Assembly: GCA_963695805.1 (NCBI GenBank)
Contig: CAVOHV010000001.1
Location: 124,001 to 188,000 of the forward strand
Length of the DNA: 64,000 bases
Reading direction: 5' to 3'
DNA from: DASUPK01 sp963695805
Lineage (GTDB): Bacteria; Actinomycetota; Thermoleophilia; Solirubrobacterales; 70-9
Position 1 is the stretch's first letter. Each line of letters begins with the position of its first letter. This document shows positions 41,794-50,333 of the stretch, piece after piece. The notes under the pieces are model-generated. The model did not search any database. It had not been told where the DNA came from and was given only the letters and a program-made list of their open reading frames with translations. Made by a program: the position numbers and the translations under genes.

Positions 41794-42480
41794 TCAGGGC
41801 ACGTAGTTCGCGCTGTCGTCAAGCCCGGTGCACTGGTAGGAGCAGCCCAGGTCGTCACGCAGGATGGAGGCCACGCCGCCGGCGCGACTCGTATCGAGCA
41901 CCAGGTCCTCGTCGAGCACCTTGGTCTCGAAGGTCCACCCCTCGGGCAGCTTCAACTTGTCGCCGAGTTGGTCAAGGGTGTCGACCGTCAGATCCCCGTC
42001 GACGTCCTTCGTGTATTCCTGATTGACCCAGACCGCCTTGTCCGGGGTGCGCAGCAGGTAGACCGGCTTGCCCGCCTTGTAGGTCCAGACGGTGTCCCGG
42101 GTGATTTCCGCGCCCACGTAGGTGTTGGTGAACTCCGAGCGGGTCTCCTCGGCGGTCATTTTCCCGACCCAGGCCATCTTGACGCCCTGGAAATCGACTA
42201 CCTCACCACCGGTGTAGTCGATCTCGTCCATGGTCCAGAAGCGACCACCGTTGACGGCGCACTTGACGCCGAGTTCATTCGACAGTCTCTCCGCGTCGAT
42301 CGTGCCCGCGGTGTCGGGGGTCACGTCCGTGATGCCAGTCGCCGTATAGATGTCGGACTCCACGGGCGGGTCGCCGACGAAGGCGGCAAGCCCGCAAAAG
42401 GCCATGCCGCGGGTGTTGTCGATGTGACGCCGGCCATCTGCGACTGGACCGATCTTCAGCTGCTCTCGGGCTGCTTCCAT
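41794..42480 (-). CDS. Hypothetical protein, stress cluster
   Basis: 228 residues from ATG 42480 (MEAAREQLKIGPVADGRRHI). No signal peptide or membrane helix. Mixed alpha/beta with EIDYTGGEVVDFQGVKMAWV, YVGAEITRDTVWTYKAGKPV and YLLRTPDKAVWVNQEYTKDV; ends with LGCSYQCTGLDDSANYVP. It lies between the rhodanese and the cupin genes on the same strand and may belong to their operon. I do not recognise the family. Confidence 0.65.
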   Translation of the reverse strand: MEAAREQLKIGPVADGRRHIDNTRGMAFCGLAAFVGDPPVESDIYTATGITDVTPDTAGTIDAERLSNELGVKCAVNGGRFWTMDEIDYTGGEVVDFQGVKMAWVGKMTAEETRSEFTNTYVGAEITRDTVWTYKAGKPVYLLRTPDKAVWVNQEYTKDVDGDLTVDTLDQLGDKLKLPEGWTFETKVLDEDLVLDTSRAGGVASILRDDLGCSYQCTGLDDSANYVP

Positions 42481-42632
42481 AACCGTCAACTCGCTTTCTT
42501 TTCTTGCATGTGCAGTCGGGGAAACGGAGGTGATTGAAGGCGTCCGGGAGGCGGGCCTGCCAATCCGGACAAGCCCCGCCCCAACACAGCGGCCGAACCT
42601 GACAACCGCGGTCGGTCGACGGCTCCGACCGC

Positions 42633-43025
42633 CTACTCCTGTGCCTGCTTGGCCACAAGCTCCTCGACGATCGCGGCCTGCGCTGCCAGGGCGCCAGCAC
42701 CGCTGAACTGGATGATCTCGGCCCCTTCCTCTGAGATGAAGTTGTGCGGAGCCGGCCAGAAGCACACGTCGCCGGCCTTGCAGACGTCAGTGGTCCCGTC
42801 CTTGTAGATGACCTTCAGCGTGCCGCTGATGATGTAGGCGTGGTGTGGAACCCCGCACAGGCCGTCCGGCAATGGCGCCAGCAGCTGTGTGAAGTCAGTA
42901 CCCGGGGCAAAGACGTGGTAGGCGCACTGCATGTCGCCCCAGACTTCCTGCCAGATCTTGAGGCCCGGGGTGTTCTGGGTGACGTAGTCGTCAACCGGTT
43001 CCATATCCGTCAATTGGCTTCTCAT
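42633..43025 (-). CDS. Cupin-domain protein
   Basis: 130 residues from ATG 43025 (AGGAGGTAAGTAC upstream). Single cupin barrel: CAYHVFAPGTDFTQLLAPLP, CGVPHHAYIISGTLKVIYKD (HH and following G form the usual metal motif 1) and VCKAGDVCFWPAPHNFISEE (G-D-x-x-x-P-x-x-x-H, motif 2). Could be a small oxygenase or a binding protein. Preceded by the 79-residue protein at 43030 with 4 bp between, so co-transcribed. Confidence 0.8.
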   Translation of the reverse strand: MRSQLTDMEPVDDYVTQNTPGLKIWQEVWGDMQCAYHVFAPGTDFTQLLAPLPDGLCGVPHHAYIISGTLKVIYKDGTTDVCKAGDVCFWPAPHNFISEEGAEIIQFSGAGALAAQAAIVEELVAKQAQE

Positions 43026-43029
43026 GTAC

Positions 43030-43269
43030 TTACCTCCTGTTTTCGGTGTTGGGCTGTTCAGAACGGTCCTCGACCGCCTTCGTCTCGAGCAGGACGAGCC
43101 CGAGGTCAGAGACGCGCTTGAGCGCGCCCTGAAGTTCGGCCTGGTCGCGCAGCGCACCGGTCAGCGTCGTGGTGCCGCCACTGCGTGTGAGCGTCATCCC
43201 GGGAAAGGCCGACGCAATGTGGTCGCCGAGCTCTCCTTCGACGGTAAGCCGGTACGTCCGCGCAGACAC
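43030..43269 (-). CDS. Small conserved hypothetical protein
   Basis: 79 residues from GTG 43269. Beta-alpha-beta: TYRLTVEGELGDHIASAFPG, TRSGGTTTLTGALRDQAELQ, ALKRVSDLGLVLLETKAVED. Small ACT/RAM-like fold common in actinobacteria; function unknown. First gene of the cupin operon, directly beside repeat R4. Confidence 0.6.
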   Translation of the reverse strand: MSARTYRLTVEGELGDHIASAFPGMTLTRSGGTTTLTGALRDQAELQGALKRVSDLGLVLLETKAVEDRSEQPNTENRR

Positions 43270-43272
43270 GCG

Positions 43273-43429
43273 CCGAGCATGGCACGCACCGACGCATCAA
43301 CCCTGGAATCGCGCGCAAATCACCTGGGTGATTCCGTTTCCTCCAAGTGGCGCGGGAATTCCGCGTTCACTCAGGTGAATTCAGCGGCCGGACCCAAGGT
43401 CGGGGTCGGAGGCATTACCGTCGTCCTGA
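43273..43429. repeat. Dispersed repeat R4, copy B (operator-like)
   Basis: Second copy; palindrome AATCACC-TG-GGTGATT at 43318-43333. It fills the divergent promoter region between the cupin operon and the rhodanese gene at 43452, a position where a regulator site would act on both. Confidence 0.65.
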
Positions 43430-43451
43430 TCAGGGGAAGCGGAACGAAAGG

Positions 43452-43763
43452 ATGGTGCTCGACATGGAGGCCAAAGAACTGGTCCAGCGGATCGAATCGG
43501 GCGACGCGCCGCTGGTTGTCGACGTGCGCACGAAACCCGAGTTCAAGCGGGGTCACATTCCCGGCGCCGTCAATGCGCCACTCGGGAAGATCCTGGCGAA
43601 GAGCGGCGATCTACCGCAGGAGAAGATGGTGATCACCTGCCACGGTGGCGAGCGAGCTTGGATTGCCAGGAAGGTTCTGGGCCACCGTGGGTATCGCGAT
43701 ACGGAGGCCCTCGAAGGGAACATGAGGCACTGGAAGAGCGCCGGCCTTCCTCTGGAGACGTAG
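43452..43763 (+). CDS. Rhodanese-like protein, single domain
   Basis: 103 residues from ATG 43452 (GAAAGG upstream). ELVQRIESGDAPLVVDVRTK, FKRGHIPGAVNAPLGKILAK, and active loop KMVITCHGGERAWIARKVLG with the catalytic Cys near residue 70. Smaller than the neighbour at 41186 and of the GlpE-like single-domain size. Sulfur transfer or sensing; divergent from the cupin operon. Confidence 0.85.
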   Translation: MVLDMEAKELVQRIESGDAPLVVDVRTKPEFKRGHIPGAVNAPLGKILAKSGDLPQEKMVITCHGGERAWIARKVLGHRGYRDTEALEGNMRHWKSAGLPLET

Positions 43764-43815
43764 CCTCGTGACTTGACCCGCGCGTCGTCGAGCGCGTCTT
43801 TCGCGATCGCGGACG

Positions 43816-43831
43816 AATCACCCGGGCGATT
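43816..43831. promoter_or_regulatory. Third copy of the R4 palindrome
   Basis: AATCACC-CG-GGCGATT, followed by CCGTTTCGTCC as in R4. It overlaps the stop codon end of the LuxR-family gene, so the last codons (DETESPG) are written in this palindrome. Confidence 0.45.
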
Positions 43832-46106
43832 CCGTTTCGTCCAGCAGGTGGAGCGAGGTCGCACGCGCGATCGCCTCGCTGCGCGAGTGGGCCCCGAGCT
43901 TCCGGTACAGAGCCTTTTGGTGCGAGCGGACCGTGTTGGCGGACAGGAAGAGATGCTCGGCGATCTCGCGCGTCGAGAGGTCGCTGACGAGCAGCCTCAG
44001 CACAGCGAGCTCGGCCTCGCTCGGCGCTTCGAGGGCGGCACCGGTGCTCGCTCGGTCCCTTGCCAGCGCGAGCTCACGCTCGACTTCACCGACAAGCGCC
44101 GGCAGGAAGCCGGCGTCGGCGAGCTCGACGAGCGCCTCGCGCGCCAGCTGCAGAGTCTCCTCCGCTCGATCCAGGCGACCGCGACGGACGCGCACCCGGG
44201 TAATCAGCGCGAGCAGCCAAACGTGATGGATGGTCGGCACGTCGTCGCGGAAGAAGCTCTCGGCGGTGGCGAGCGCACGCTCGGCCTCCGCGAGATCCCC
44301 CTCCGCCGCGAGCAGGGCGCCCACCGCGGCGGAGACGTTCGCGCCGAGCCAGCTCCGACCCATCCCGATCTGCCCGACCCCCTCCTTCGCCCGCTCGGCG
44401 TGAGTGCGAGCCGAGGACAGCCGGTCTTCCCCGACGGCCACCAGCGCCAGCGTCGCGCGCGCATGGATCATGCTCGGCACGGCGCGGCTGATCTCCGGAT
44501 GCTCCAGGGCGCGAAGTGCGGCGGCCCGTGCCTTCTCGGGCTGGCCGTCGAAGTAGAGCGCCCGGGCGTACGCTGCCAGAGTGCCCGGGACGAACTCGTC
44601 GGAAGTGGCCTCCGCGAGCTCAACGGCACGGCGACCGTTGTCCACCGCCCGGCCGACGCCCCCCTCGATCGAGAACGCCTGAACGAAGCGGGCCACGCAC
44701 TCGACGTCAGCGTTCGCCGCCTCGGGCCGCTCGGAGAGAGCCCGGTCGACGAGCCCCAGGTAGCGCCGCCGCTCCATCGTGCCCGCGCTAATGAGCACGG
44801 TCGTGGCGGCCGCGAAGGCGGCGACCTCCGGACGTGCGATCAGGACGTCGTCCGGCAAGGTGTGCGCCCAGCGGAGAAGCGTCCGGCCGGCACCGCTGCG
44901 TATGAGCGCCAGGAGGTGCTCGGCGAGCAGCTCCGCGACGATCTCGTGCTCACCTGCAGCCGCCGCGTGGGCGATCGCATCCATCGGATCGCCCCGCGCC
45001 CGGAGCCACGTCGCGGCCCGGAGATGGATGCGTGACGACGCCCCCGGATCGGACGCATCCAGCTGCGCCTGCGCATGCTCGGCGAAGAGCGGGTGGATGC
45101 GAAAGCGGTCGCCGCGCTCGAGTCGAGACAGGAGAAGGTTGGCGCGCTCGAGCTCGGCAAGCCTATCGGCCGAGTCGGCCCGGTCGAGAACTGCGTCGCA
45201 CAGCTCCGGCGTGAACTGGCCAAGCACGGCGACGCCGTACAGAAAGGCGCGGTGGTCTTCGTCGAGCGCCGCGAGGACCTCGGTGCTCAGGTAGTCGGCG
45301 ACGAAGCGCTGGTCACCGCCGAACGCGGACACCGCAGCGGATGGGTCGTCCACGGCTTGCAGCCAGATGCCGGCGAGGACCAGCGCTGCGGGCCAGCCTT
45401 CCGTGCGCTCCACCAGCAGGTCGATCTGCTCGGCGCTCAGCTCCAGCTTGCCTTGAGTCACAAGCAGCGCAGTCGCCTCGGGCGAGGTGAAGGCGAGGTC
45501 GCTCGCCCGCAGCTCGGTGAGCTGTTGGGCGGCACGCAGCCTTGGAAGCCCGATATCCGGGTCGATCCGCGTGCTGACGATCACGCGCACGTTCTCGGGC
45601 AGGCGGAGGAGCGCGTAGTCGATCGACGTCAGGCAGTCCAGCTCGGTCACGGTGTGGAAGTCGTCAAGCACGAGGATCACGGGCTCCCCCCAGCGGCCAA
45701 GGCCGCTCATCAGCTCGTCGACGACGTGCTCGACAGGGCTTCCTGCGACGCTCAGCCGATCAAACGCCGGTCGGCCCAGGCCCGGGCGAACCCGGTCGAT
45801 CGCCGTCGCGACGTAAGTCCACAGCCGGCTCGGGTCGTTGTCGCCGGCGTCCAGGGTGACCCACGCCAACCCGGCGTCTTGGGTCGCGCACCACTTCCGG
45901 ACGGCCGTCGTCTTCCCGTAGCCCGCCGGCGCCCCGACGAGCGTTAGCGCGGTGCCGGCGCCGGCATCGAGCGCGCGGAGGATGCGCGGACGGTCAACCA
46001 TGGCGCGGCGCACGCGCGGCGGCACGAGCTTGCCCTCGGCGAGCGGCGGCGGCATGTCCGACGACCTGCCGGCTGCCCTCCCTGGCCCATCCTCGTCGGT
46101 TGCCAT
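43818..46106 (-). CDS. LAL/MalT-type LuxR-family ATPase regulator
   Basis: 762 residues from ATG 46106; the frame is open to an ATG at 46346, so the N-terminus is uncertain. Walker A ALTLVGAPAGYGKTTAVRKW (about 57-76), Walker B GEPVILVLDDFHTVTELDCL (about 145), winged-helix region RLERGDRFRIHPLFAEHAQA (about 370), a long tetratricopeptide-like region (about 400-690), and the C-terminal LuxR HTH LSTREIAEHLFLSANTVRSH then KALYRKLGAHSRSEAIARA. ATP-dependent transcription activator sensing a small ligand; it probably controls the adjacent stress cluster. Confidence 0.88.
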   Translation of the reverse strand: MATDEDGPGRAAGRSSDMPPPLAEGKLVPPRVRRAMVDRPRILRALDAGAGTALTLVGAPAGYGKTTAVRKWCATQDAGLAWVTLDAGDNDPSRLWTYVATAIDRVRPGLGRPAFDRLSVAGSPVEHVVDELMSGLGRWGEPVILVLDDFHTVTELDCLTSIDYALLRLPENVRVIVSTRIDPDIGLPRLRAAQQLTELRASDLAFTSPEATALLVTQGKLELSAEQIDLLVERTEGWPAALVLAGIWLQAVDDPSAAVSAFGGDQRFVADYLSTEVLAALDEDHRAFLYGVAVLGQFTPELCDAVLDRADSADRLAELERANLLLSRLERGDRFRIHPLFAEHAQAQLDASDPGASSRIHLRAATWLRARGDPMDAIAHAAAAGEHEIVAELLAEHLLALIRSGAGRTLLRWAHTLPDDVLIARPEVAAFAAATTVLISAGTMERRRYLGLVDRALSERPEAANADVECVARFVQAFSIEGGVGRAVDNGRRAVELAEATSDEFVPGTLAAYARALYFDGQPEKARAAALRALEHPEISRAVPSMIHARATLALVAVGEDRLSSARTHAERAKEGVGQIGMGRSWLGANVSAAVGALLAAEGDLAEAERALATAESFFRDDVPTIHHVWLLALITRVRVRRGRLDRAEETLQLAREALVELADAGFLPALVGEVERELALARDRASTGAALEAPSEAELAVLRLLVSDLSTREIAEHLFLSANTVRSHQKALYRKLGAHSRSEAIARATSLHLLDETESPG

Positions 46107-46548
46107 CACGGGGCCTGCCGTCAGAGCGGGGTGCCGCCGGCGCGGTCCGCCCGCGGCATGGTCCTGCAACGACACCGGGCGACCGGACCAGTGGCAGCGG
46201 AGCGGCAGACGATTGTGGATGGCGATCTCGGCCCAGTTCGCCCCGCGGACGGTGCCCGGACGCCGGCCAAACGGAACTCCGGCCCACCGCGCGCCGCCCA
46301 GGGCGAGGATCGCTGCCAGCCGCGGTTGTGTCATCCCGACCTCCATGCGCGGAAGCCTACGCGACGTGCCTCGCTCGCGAATCGGGCGTTGGAGGATTGT
46401 CCGCTTGGACCTATTCCACGAGGTAGCGGGCCGGATTTCGCGCCCGAATACCTCTGCTTCTCAGGCGTCAAGCTCGGCTAGAACGCCTTGCTTTCACGCC
46501 CGAGCTGTCATCCATTTGGACCGCTCGGCCCGCAGCCCAAGAGGCGGG
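46107..46548. other. Intergenic upstream of LuxR-family gene
   Basis: No separate gene seen. The first 240 bp stay open in frame with the regulator (possible extended N-terminus MTQPRLAAILALGGARWAGV); the rest holds its likely promoter. Confidence 0.45.
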
Positions 46549-46572
46549 AAACCCCCCGTACAGTGGGGTTTC
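46549..46572 (-). terminator. Terminator hairpin after tRNA-Arg half
   Basis: GAAACCCC ... GGGGTTTC with a GTACAGT-containing loop. On the minus strand it follows the tRNA-Arg 3' end by 6 bp, so the fragment kept its native terminator. Confidence 0.6.
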
Positions 46573-46578
46573 GTGAGA

Positions 46579-46622
46579 CGCGCCTGACAGGATTCGAACC
46601 TGTGACCCTCGGTTTCGTAGAC
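46579..46622 (-). pseudogene. tRNA-Arg(ACG) 3' half
   Basis: Minus strand from the anticodon loop: GTCTACGAAACCGAGGG, T arm ACAGG-TTCGAAT-CCTGT, acceptor strand CAGGCGC. No D arm or 5' acceptor strand precedes it. Displaced 3' half with intact terminator, indicating an attachment site cut in the anticodon loop. Confidence 0.75.
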
Positions 46623-46791
46623 AGGCGGATGGCGGGCTCACAACCGCATCGCAGAGACGAATCGGAGCTGTCGCCCGTGACTGCACACCAGTCTGCGCGT
46701 CACTCTGCCTGGGCAGCAACCGATGGCCCACTTCCTTCCCGCTCCAACGTCACGCCTATTCAGAGACTCTGCAGCAAAGCATGGCGAGATA

Positions 46792-46812
46792 GCTGCTTTG
46801 CATGGAAAGCAG
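46792..46812 (+). repeat. H1-type hairpin repeat
   Basis: GCTGCTTT-GCATGG-AAAGCAGA, at the usual distance before the SnoaL start module at 46826. Confidence 0.85.
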
Positions 46813-46840
46813 AACTCCGCCGCGAGATACTGCGTGGGCG

Positions 46841-47257
46841 ATGTCGGAGGAGACGATCGCGGTTATTCAGCGCGGCTACGAGGCTTTCAACCGTGGCGAC
46901 GAATCGGCGATCTCGGAGCTTGTGGGGGAGCATGCGACTCGCGACCTTGAGTGGAAAGCCATTGCCTCCTTTCCGGGCGGGGAGGGCCTCTACCAAGGCC
47001 CCGGCGCGATCCAGGCGTTGATGGATGCCATTCGATCCGAGTGGGAGGAGTTCGAGGTGAGCCTCGATGAGGTCCTTCACGATGGAGAGGAGGTGCTCGT
47101 CCTCGCCGAGCTGTTTCGCGGCCGAGCCCGGGAGAGCGGAGCGGAGGTGGAAGCCCGCATCTTTTCGACCTACTGGTTCGAGAATGGAAAGCTCTGGAAA
47201 CGGGCTCCTTTCACCGAACGGAAGGCAGCCCTCGAAGCCGCCGGACTGTCGGAGTAG
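46841..47257 (+). CDS. SnoaL-like protein, duplicate copy 2
   Basis: 138 residues, protein identical to the gene at 24102 (one silent T-to-C change in the duplicated 433 bp, at 46993). Unlike copy 1 it has the complete H1 plus GATACT start module and no downstream partner; after the stop the sequence is unrelated. A very recent copy. Confidence 0.85.
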   Translation: MSEETIAVIQRGYEAFNRGDESAISELVGEHATRDLEWKAIASFPGGEGLYQGPGAIQALMDAIRSEWEEFEVSLDEVLHDGEEVLVLAELFRGRARESGAEVEARIFSTYWFENGKLWKRAPFTERKAALEAAGLSE

Positions 47258-47533
47258 GGCGTGGCGTCTGGGAACGTCCCAGGCACCACGTTCTTTGGCA
47301 TAAGCGCTACCCGGCGGCTGTTTTGACTCGCCAGTGACCGGGCGATCCCGCTGCGTCAGCTCGTGGACGTCGCCGCGATCTTGGCCGAGACTCGAGGCCA
47401 AGCCGGCGATGGGCGGTCGGGGCAAGCTCCTGACACTCGTCCAGAGCGCATCGCCGTCTTGACACCCGCCTGCGAGCCCTGAGAGAGTCAGATGCCTAGA
47501 CCCTGGTTTGTCTCGTCCAGCAGTGGGAGCTAG

Positions 47534-48334
47534 ATGACTCGCAGAACCGGCATTGCCTCCGTGCTCGCCACGCTCGCCGGGATTGCGCTGGGGACGATCA
47601 GTTCGCCCGCCTCGGCTGCGGTGACGATCGGCAACGGACTTCAGGGCACACCAGACAACATGCTGGGCATCACATTCCTCTGCAGCGTGAGCAACCGCTG
47701 CACAGTCTCTCAGGTCGAGCAGCAGGCGCCGTTTACGCCTGCGGGGGGCCTGCTGGCACCGAGCGACGGGGTCGTGGTCCGCTGGCGGATCAAGGTCGGC
47801 GACACCGGCCCGGTGGCGCTGCGGGTGATCCGGCGGCCCAAGCCGCTGATCGAGGCGAGCACCGGCGCCGGGACCAGCCCCACGGTCACCCCCGCGGCAG
47901 ACCAGACCACGACCTTCGAGGTGAGGCTGCCGATCTTCACCGGCAACGCCATAGGGATCGACTGCTGCGGTGGCAACCCAATTGCCGCGTTCGACAGCAC
48001 CTCCAACGGCTCGGATGTTCAATGGGGCTGGGACCCGGCGCTCCTTGACAACGCTCTGGCTAGGGACCCCTTCGACTTCGGCGGCTCCCAGCTACTGATC
48101 AACGCCGACATCGAGCCCGACGCGGACGGCGACGGCTTCGGCGACGAGACCCAGGACCAATGCCCCACCATCCAGGGACCGTGCCCTGTCTCTCCCATGC
48201 CCTCCCCCACGGCCTCAGTGACGGGCCAGCGTGCCGCAGCCCTCAAGAGGTGCAAGCAGACGGCAAAGAAGAAGGACTGGACGAAGAAGAGGCTCAGGAA
48301 GTGCAAGCAGAAGGCGAACCTCTTGCCGGTCTAG
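47534..48334 (+). CDS. Secreted protein with TSP3-like calcium repeat
   Basis: 266 residues. Signal peptide TGIASVLATLAGIALGTISS, cleavage near ASAAV. The main domain is beta-rich (VVVRWRIKVGDTGPVALRVI; DCCGGNPIAAFDS). Near residue 200 the motif EPDADGDGFGDETQDQCPT is a thrombospondin-type-3 calcium loop, and the C-terminus is highly basic (RCKQTAKKKDWTKKRLRKCK). Extracellular, perhaps wall-associated; partner unknown. Confidence 0.75.
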   Translation: MTRRTGIASVLATLAGIALGTISSPASAAVTIGNGLQGTPDNMLGITFLCSVSNRCTVSQVEQQAPFTPAGGLLAPSDGVVVRWRIKVGDTGPVALRVIRRPKPLIEASTGAGTSPTVTPAADQTTTFEVRLPIFTGNAIGIDCCGGNPIAAFDSTSNGSDVQWGWDPALLDNALARDPFDFGGSQLLINADIEPDADGDGFGDETQDQCPTIQGPCPVSPMPSPTASVTGQRAAALKRCKQTAKKKDWTKKRLRKCKQKANLLPV

Positions 48335-48358
48335 TGATAGGACTCACTTATCCCCCCA

Positions 48359-48440
48359 GCGCCGTCGAAGGTGGCCGCGCTGGCTGGCTGGAGTACGGAG
48401 AGGCCCTCGCGCTTCAAGCCGGGGGCCTTCTCTTTCGCCC
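48359..48440 (+). repeat. Dispersed repeat R2, copy B
   Basis: GCGCCGTCGAAGGTGGCCGC, GGCTGGCTGGAGTACGGAGA, GGGCCTTCTCTTTCGC. Follows the stop of the TSP3-type gene by 25 bp. Confidence 0.6.
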
Positions 48441-48453
48441 ACTGCGCTCGGAC

Positions 48454-48475
48454 TGCTGCTTTGCATGGAAAGCAG
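48454..48475 (+). repeat. H1-type hairpin repeat
   Basis: CTGCTGCTTT-GCATGG-AAAGCAGTGG, followed by GAGATACTGCGTGGACG, the SnoaL start module without a SnoaL gene. Confidence 0.8.
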
Positions 48476-48595
48476 TGGTCCGTGTTTTGGCCGCGAGATA
48501 CTGCGTGGACGTTGTCGCAGGAGAACTCGGTATTGGCGTCTTCGTACAGAAGTGGGACCATCGTGGAGCCACCTCACGAAAGAGGGAGAAGGTGG

Positions 48596-49222
48596 ATGCG
48601 TAGAGCGGTCGTTGCGGCTGTTCTGTCAATGATTCTGCTGGTCGTCGGCTCGGCCACCACGGGCACCGTCGGCGCCCAGGCGCCAGGTTGCCTGCCCACC
48701 TCCGACCGGACGGTCGGACCGCACGGCTTCCCCGGTCTCGGGATCAAGCGGATTGCGCCGGTCTATACGGATGCGCTTCAGTTTGCACTGAGCTTGGGCC
48801 GGGGCTTTAGTCCTGGGGAGGCTCAGCACGAGGCAGATGCGCTGAACAGCGAGGGGTTCGTCTCGGCGATCAACCAGCGCTACTTCGGAAAGAAGCAAAA
48901 GACCAGGGGTGATGGGGGCGTCTCCGTGGCGTACCAGCTGGGATCGCCCGAGCAGGCGCAGGCTCAGTTGAACCGCGACCTGGCGAACTTTCAGCGGGTA
49001 CAAGGTCCCTGGAAACGGTTCACGGTACCCGCCATTCCCGGCTCCCAGGGGCTGCGCAAGAAGATTGATGGCGGCGGCGCCAGCAACGTGCTCTTCACCG
49101 ATGGCGACTACTCCTACGTGGTGGGCAGGTTCGTGGTGCGCGGCGGAACCGGCGCAAAGCAGGCAACTAACGCCGCCACCAAGCTCTACAACCGCGTCCA
49201 TGGCGCCGCCGTCTGCGCCTAG
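48596..49222 (+). CDS. Secreted hypothetical protein
   Basis: 208 residues from ATG 48596 (GAGGGAGAAGGTGG upstream). Signal peptide MRRAVVAAVLSMILLVVGSA, cleavage near VGAQA. The mature part has a repeated helical half (ALSLGRGFSPGEAQHEADAL; LGSPEQAQAQLNRDLANFQR) and a beta end with DGDYSYVVGRFVVRGG. One cysteine pair possible (CLPTSD, AAVCA). Behind an H1/GATACT module 65 bp upstream. Function unknown. Confidence 0.65.
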   Translation: MRRAVVAAVLSMILLVVGSATTGTVGAQAPGCLPTSDRTVGPHGFPGLGIKRIAPVYTDALQFALSLGRGFSPGEAQHEADALNSEGFVSAINQRYFGKKQKTRGDGGVSVAYQLGSPEQAQAQLNRDLANFQRVQGPWKRFTVPAIPGSQGLRKKIDGGGASNVLFTDGDYSYVVGRFVVRGGTGAKQATNAATKLYNRVHGAAVCA

Positions 49223-49341
49223 GCTCCTGAGAGTTCCGACCTTCCGCGTTCCGCGCTGCCTTTGACAGCGGCAAGGCCAACGACTCAGCCTCCAAGTGCG
49301 AGGTCGAGTAAGCCGCCGGCCTGCGGGGGGTAGCGGCTCGG

Positions 49342-49363
49342 TACCGCTTTGGACGAAAAGCAG
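49342..49363 (+). repeat. H2-type hairpin repeat
   Basis: ACCGCTTT-GGACG-AAAAGCAGC in front of the start module that here drives a non-SnoaL gene (49392). Confidence 0.8.
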
Positions 49364-49391
49364 CACCCGTCCGAGAGATACTGGGCGGGCG

Positions 49392-49808
49392 ATGGCGCTG
49401 AAGAAGATCGGTCTCGTCACCGCCTCGGCCCTCTGCGCGATCAACCTCTGGACTGGGGCGCCGCTCTTCGCGGTCTGGGTCGGATCCAAGGCCCAGGGCA
49501 ACCTCAACAACCTGAGCATGACGGCGGTCTTCTCGGTGATCGTCGTGCTCGCCGCGCTCGTCTTCCTGCTCGCCTGGGCGCTCACCTGGATCAATGCCAA
49601 GTACGACGACCTCACCGGGCGTCACCCCGAGGCTCGCCACACCTCGCCCTGGCTGCGCAGCATGCGCGACGAGCGCGAGGAGGACGTGCGGCAGAAGTTC
49701 GGGATCAGCCCTGTCGAGCGGGTGGTGGTCGTCTCAGTCGTCGCGTGCGTGCTTGCCTTCGAGGTCTGGTTCTTCTTCTTCGCCGGCTCCTCGCTGCCGA
49801 ACCAGTGA
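49392..49808 (+). CDS. Membrane protein behind a SnoaL-type start module
   Basis: 138 residues from ATG 49392. Three membrane segments: IGLVTASALCAINLWTGAPL (about 5-24), MTAVFSVIVVLAALVFLLAW (about 43-62) and VVVVSVVACVLAFEVWFFFF (about 110-129), with a charged loop DDLTGRHPEARHTSPWLRSM. Not a SnoaL protein, yet the start is preceded by H2 and GAGATACTGGGCGGGCG at the exact cassette spacing (9 nt to ATG). Function unknown. Confidence 0.7.
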   Translation: MALKKIGLVTASALCAINLWTGAPLFAVWVGSKAQGNLNNLSMTAVFSVIVVLAALVFLLAWALTWINAKYDDLTGRHPEARHTSPWLRSMRDEREEDVRQKFGISPVERVVVVSVVACVLAFEVWFFFFAGSSLPNQ

Positions 49809-49846
49809 GCCAGTGGGGAAGCCGAGGCCGTTTTTAGTCCGCGCTA

Positions 49847-49864
49847 CCGCTTTGCATGAAAGGG
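49847..49864 (+). repeat. H1-type hairpin, short
   Basis: CCGCTTT-GCATG-AAAGGGG before the next SnoaL start module. Confidence 0.7.
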
Positions 49865-49893
49865 GCACTCTGCCGCGAGATACTGCGTGGGCG

Positions 49894-50310
49894 ATGTCGG
49901 AGGAGAACGTCGAGATCGTGCGGGCCCTCTTCGAGGCGTGGAACGCCGGCGACATGGATGCCTTTCGTGAGCTGTACGACCCGGACGCCATCATGCGGAT
50001 GGCTGAGAATTGGCCGGAGCCGGGGCCGTACTTCGGCAGGGACGCGATCATGCGCGAGTTCGAGCAGTTGCGCCAGACGTGGGACGCCGACGCCGCTGAA
50101 CCGATCGGTGACTTCATCGACGTTGGCGACCGAGTTGCCGTGAGGCACATCTGGCGTGGCGCAGGCCAGGGTCCTGAAGCTGAGGTGGAGTTGACGGCCA
50201 TCTGGACGGTCCGCAAGGGCAGCATCCTCGCCGCGGAGTATTTCCGCGACTACGCGGAGGCGCTCGAAAACCTGGGGCTGTCAGAGCAAGACGCTCACGC
50301 CGGCTCCTGA
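49894..50310 (+). CDS. SnoaL-like protein
   Basis: 138 residues: MSEENVEIVRALFEAWNAGD, ENWPEPGPYFGRDAIMREFE, GDFIDVGDRVAVRHIWRGAG, tail AEALENLGLSEQDAHAGS, a few residues longer than usual because the normal stop after GLSE is lost. GATACT is 9 nt before ATG. Next SnoaL gene starts 23 bp later behind a second GATACT module. Confidence 0.85.
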   Translation: MSEENVEIVRALFEAWNAGDMDAFRELYDPDAIMRMAENWPEPGPYFGRDAIMREFEQLRQTWDADAAEPIGDFIDVGDRVAVRHIWRGAGQGPEAEVELTAIWTVRKGSILAAEYFRDYAEALENLGLSEQDAHAGS

Positions 50311-50333
50311 GCCTGCGAGATACTGCGTGGGCG

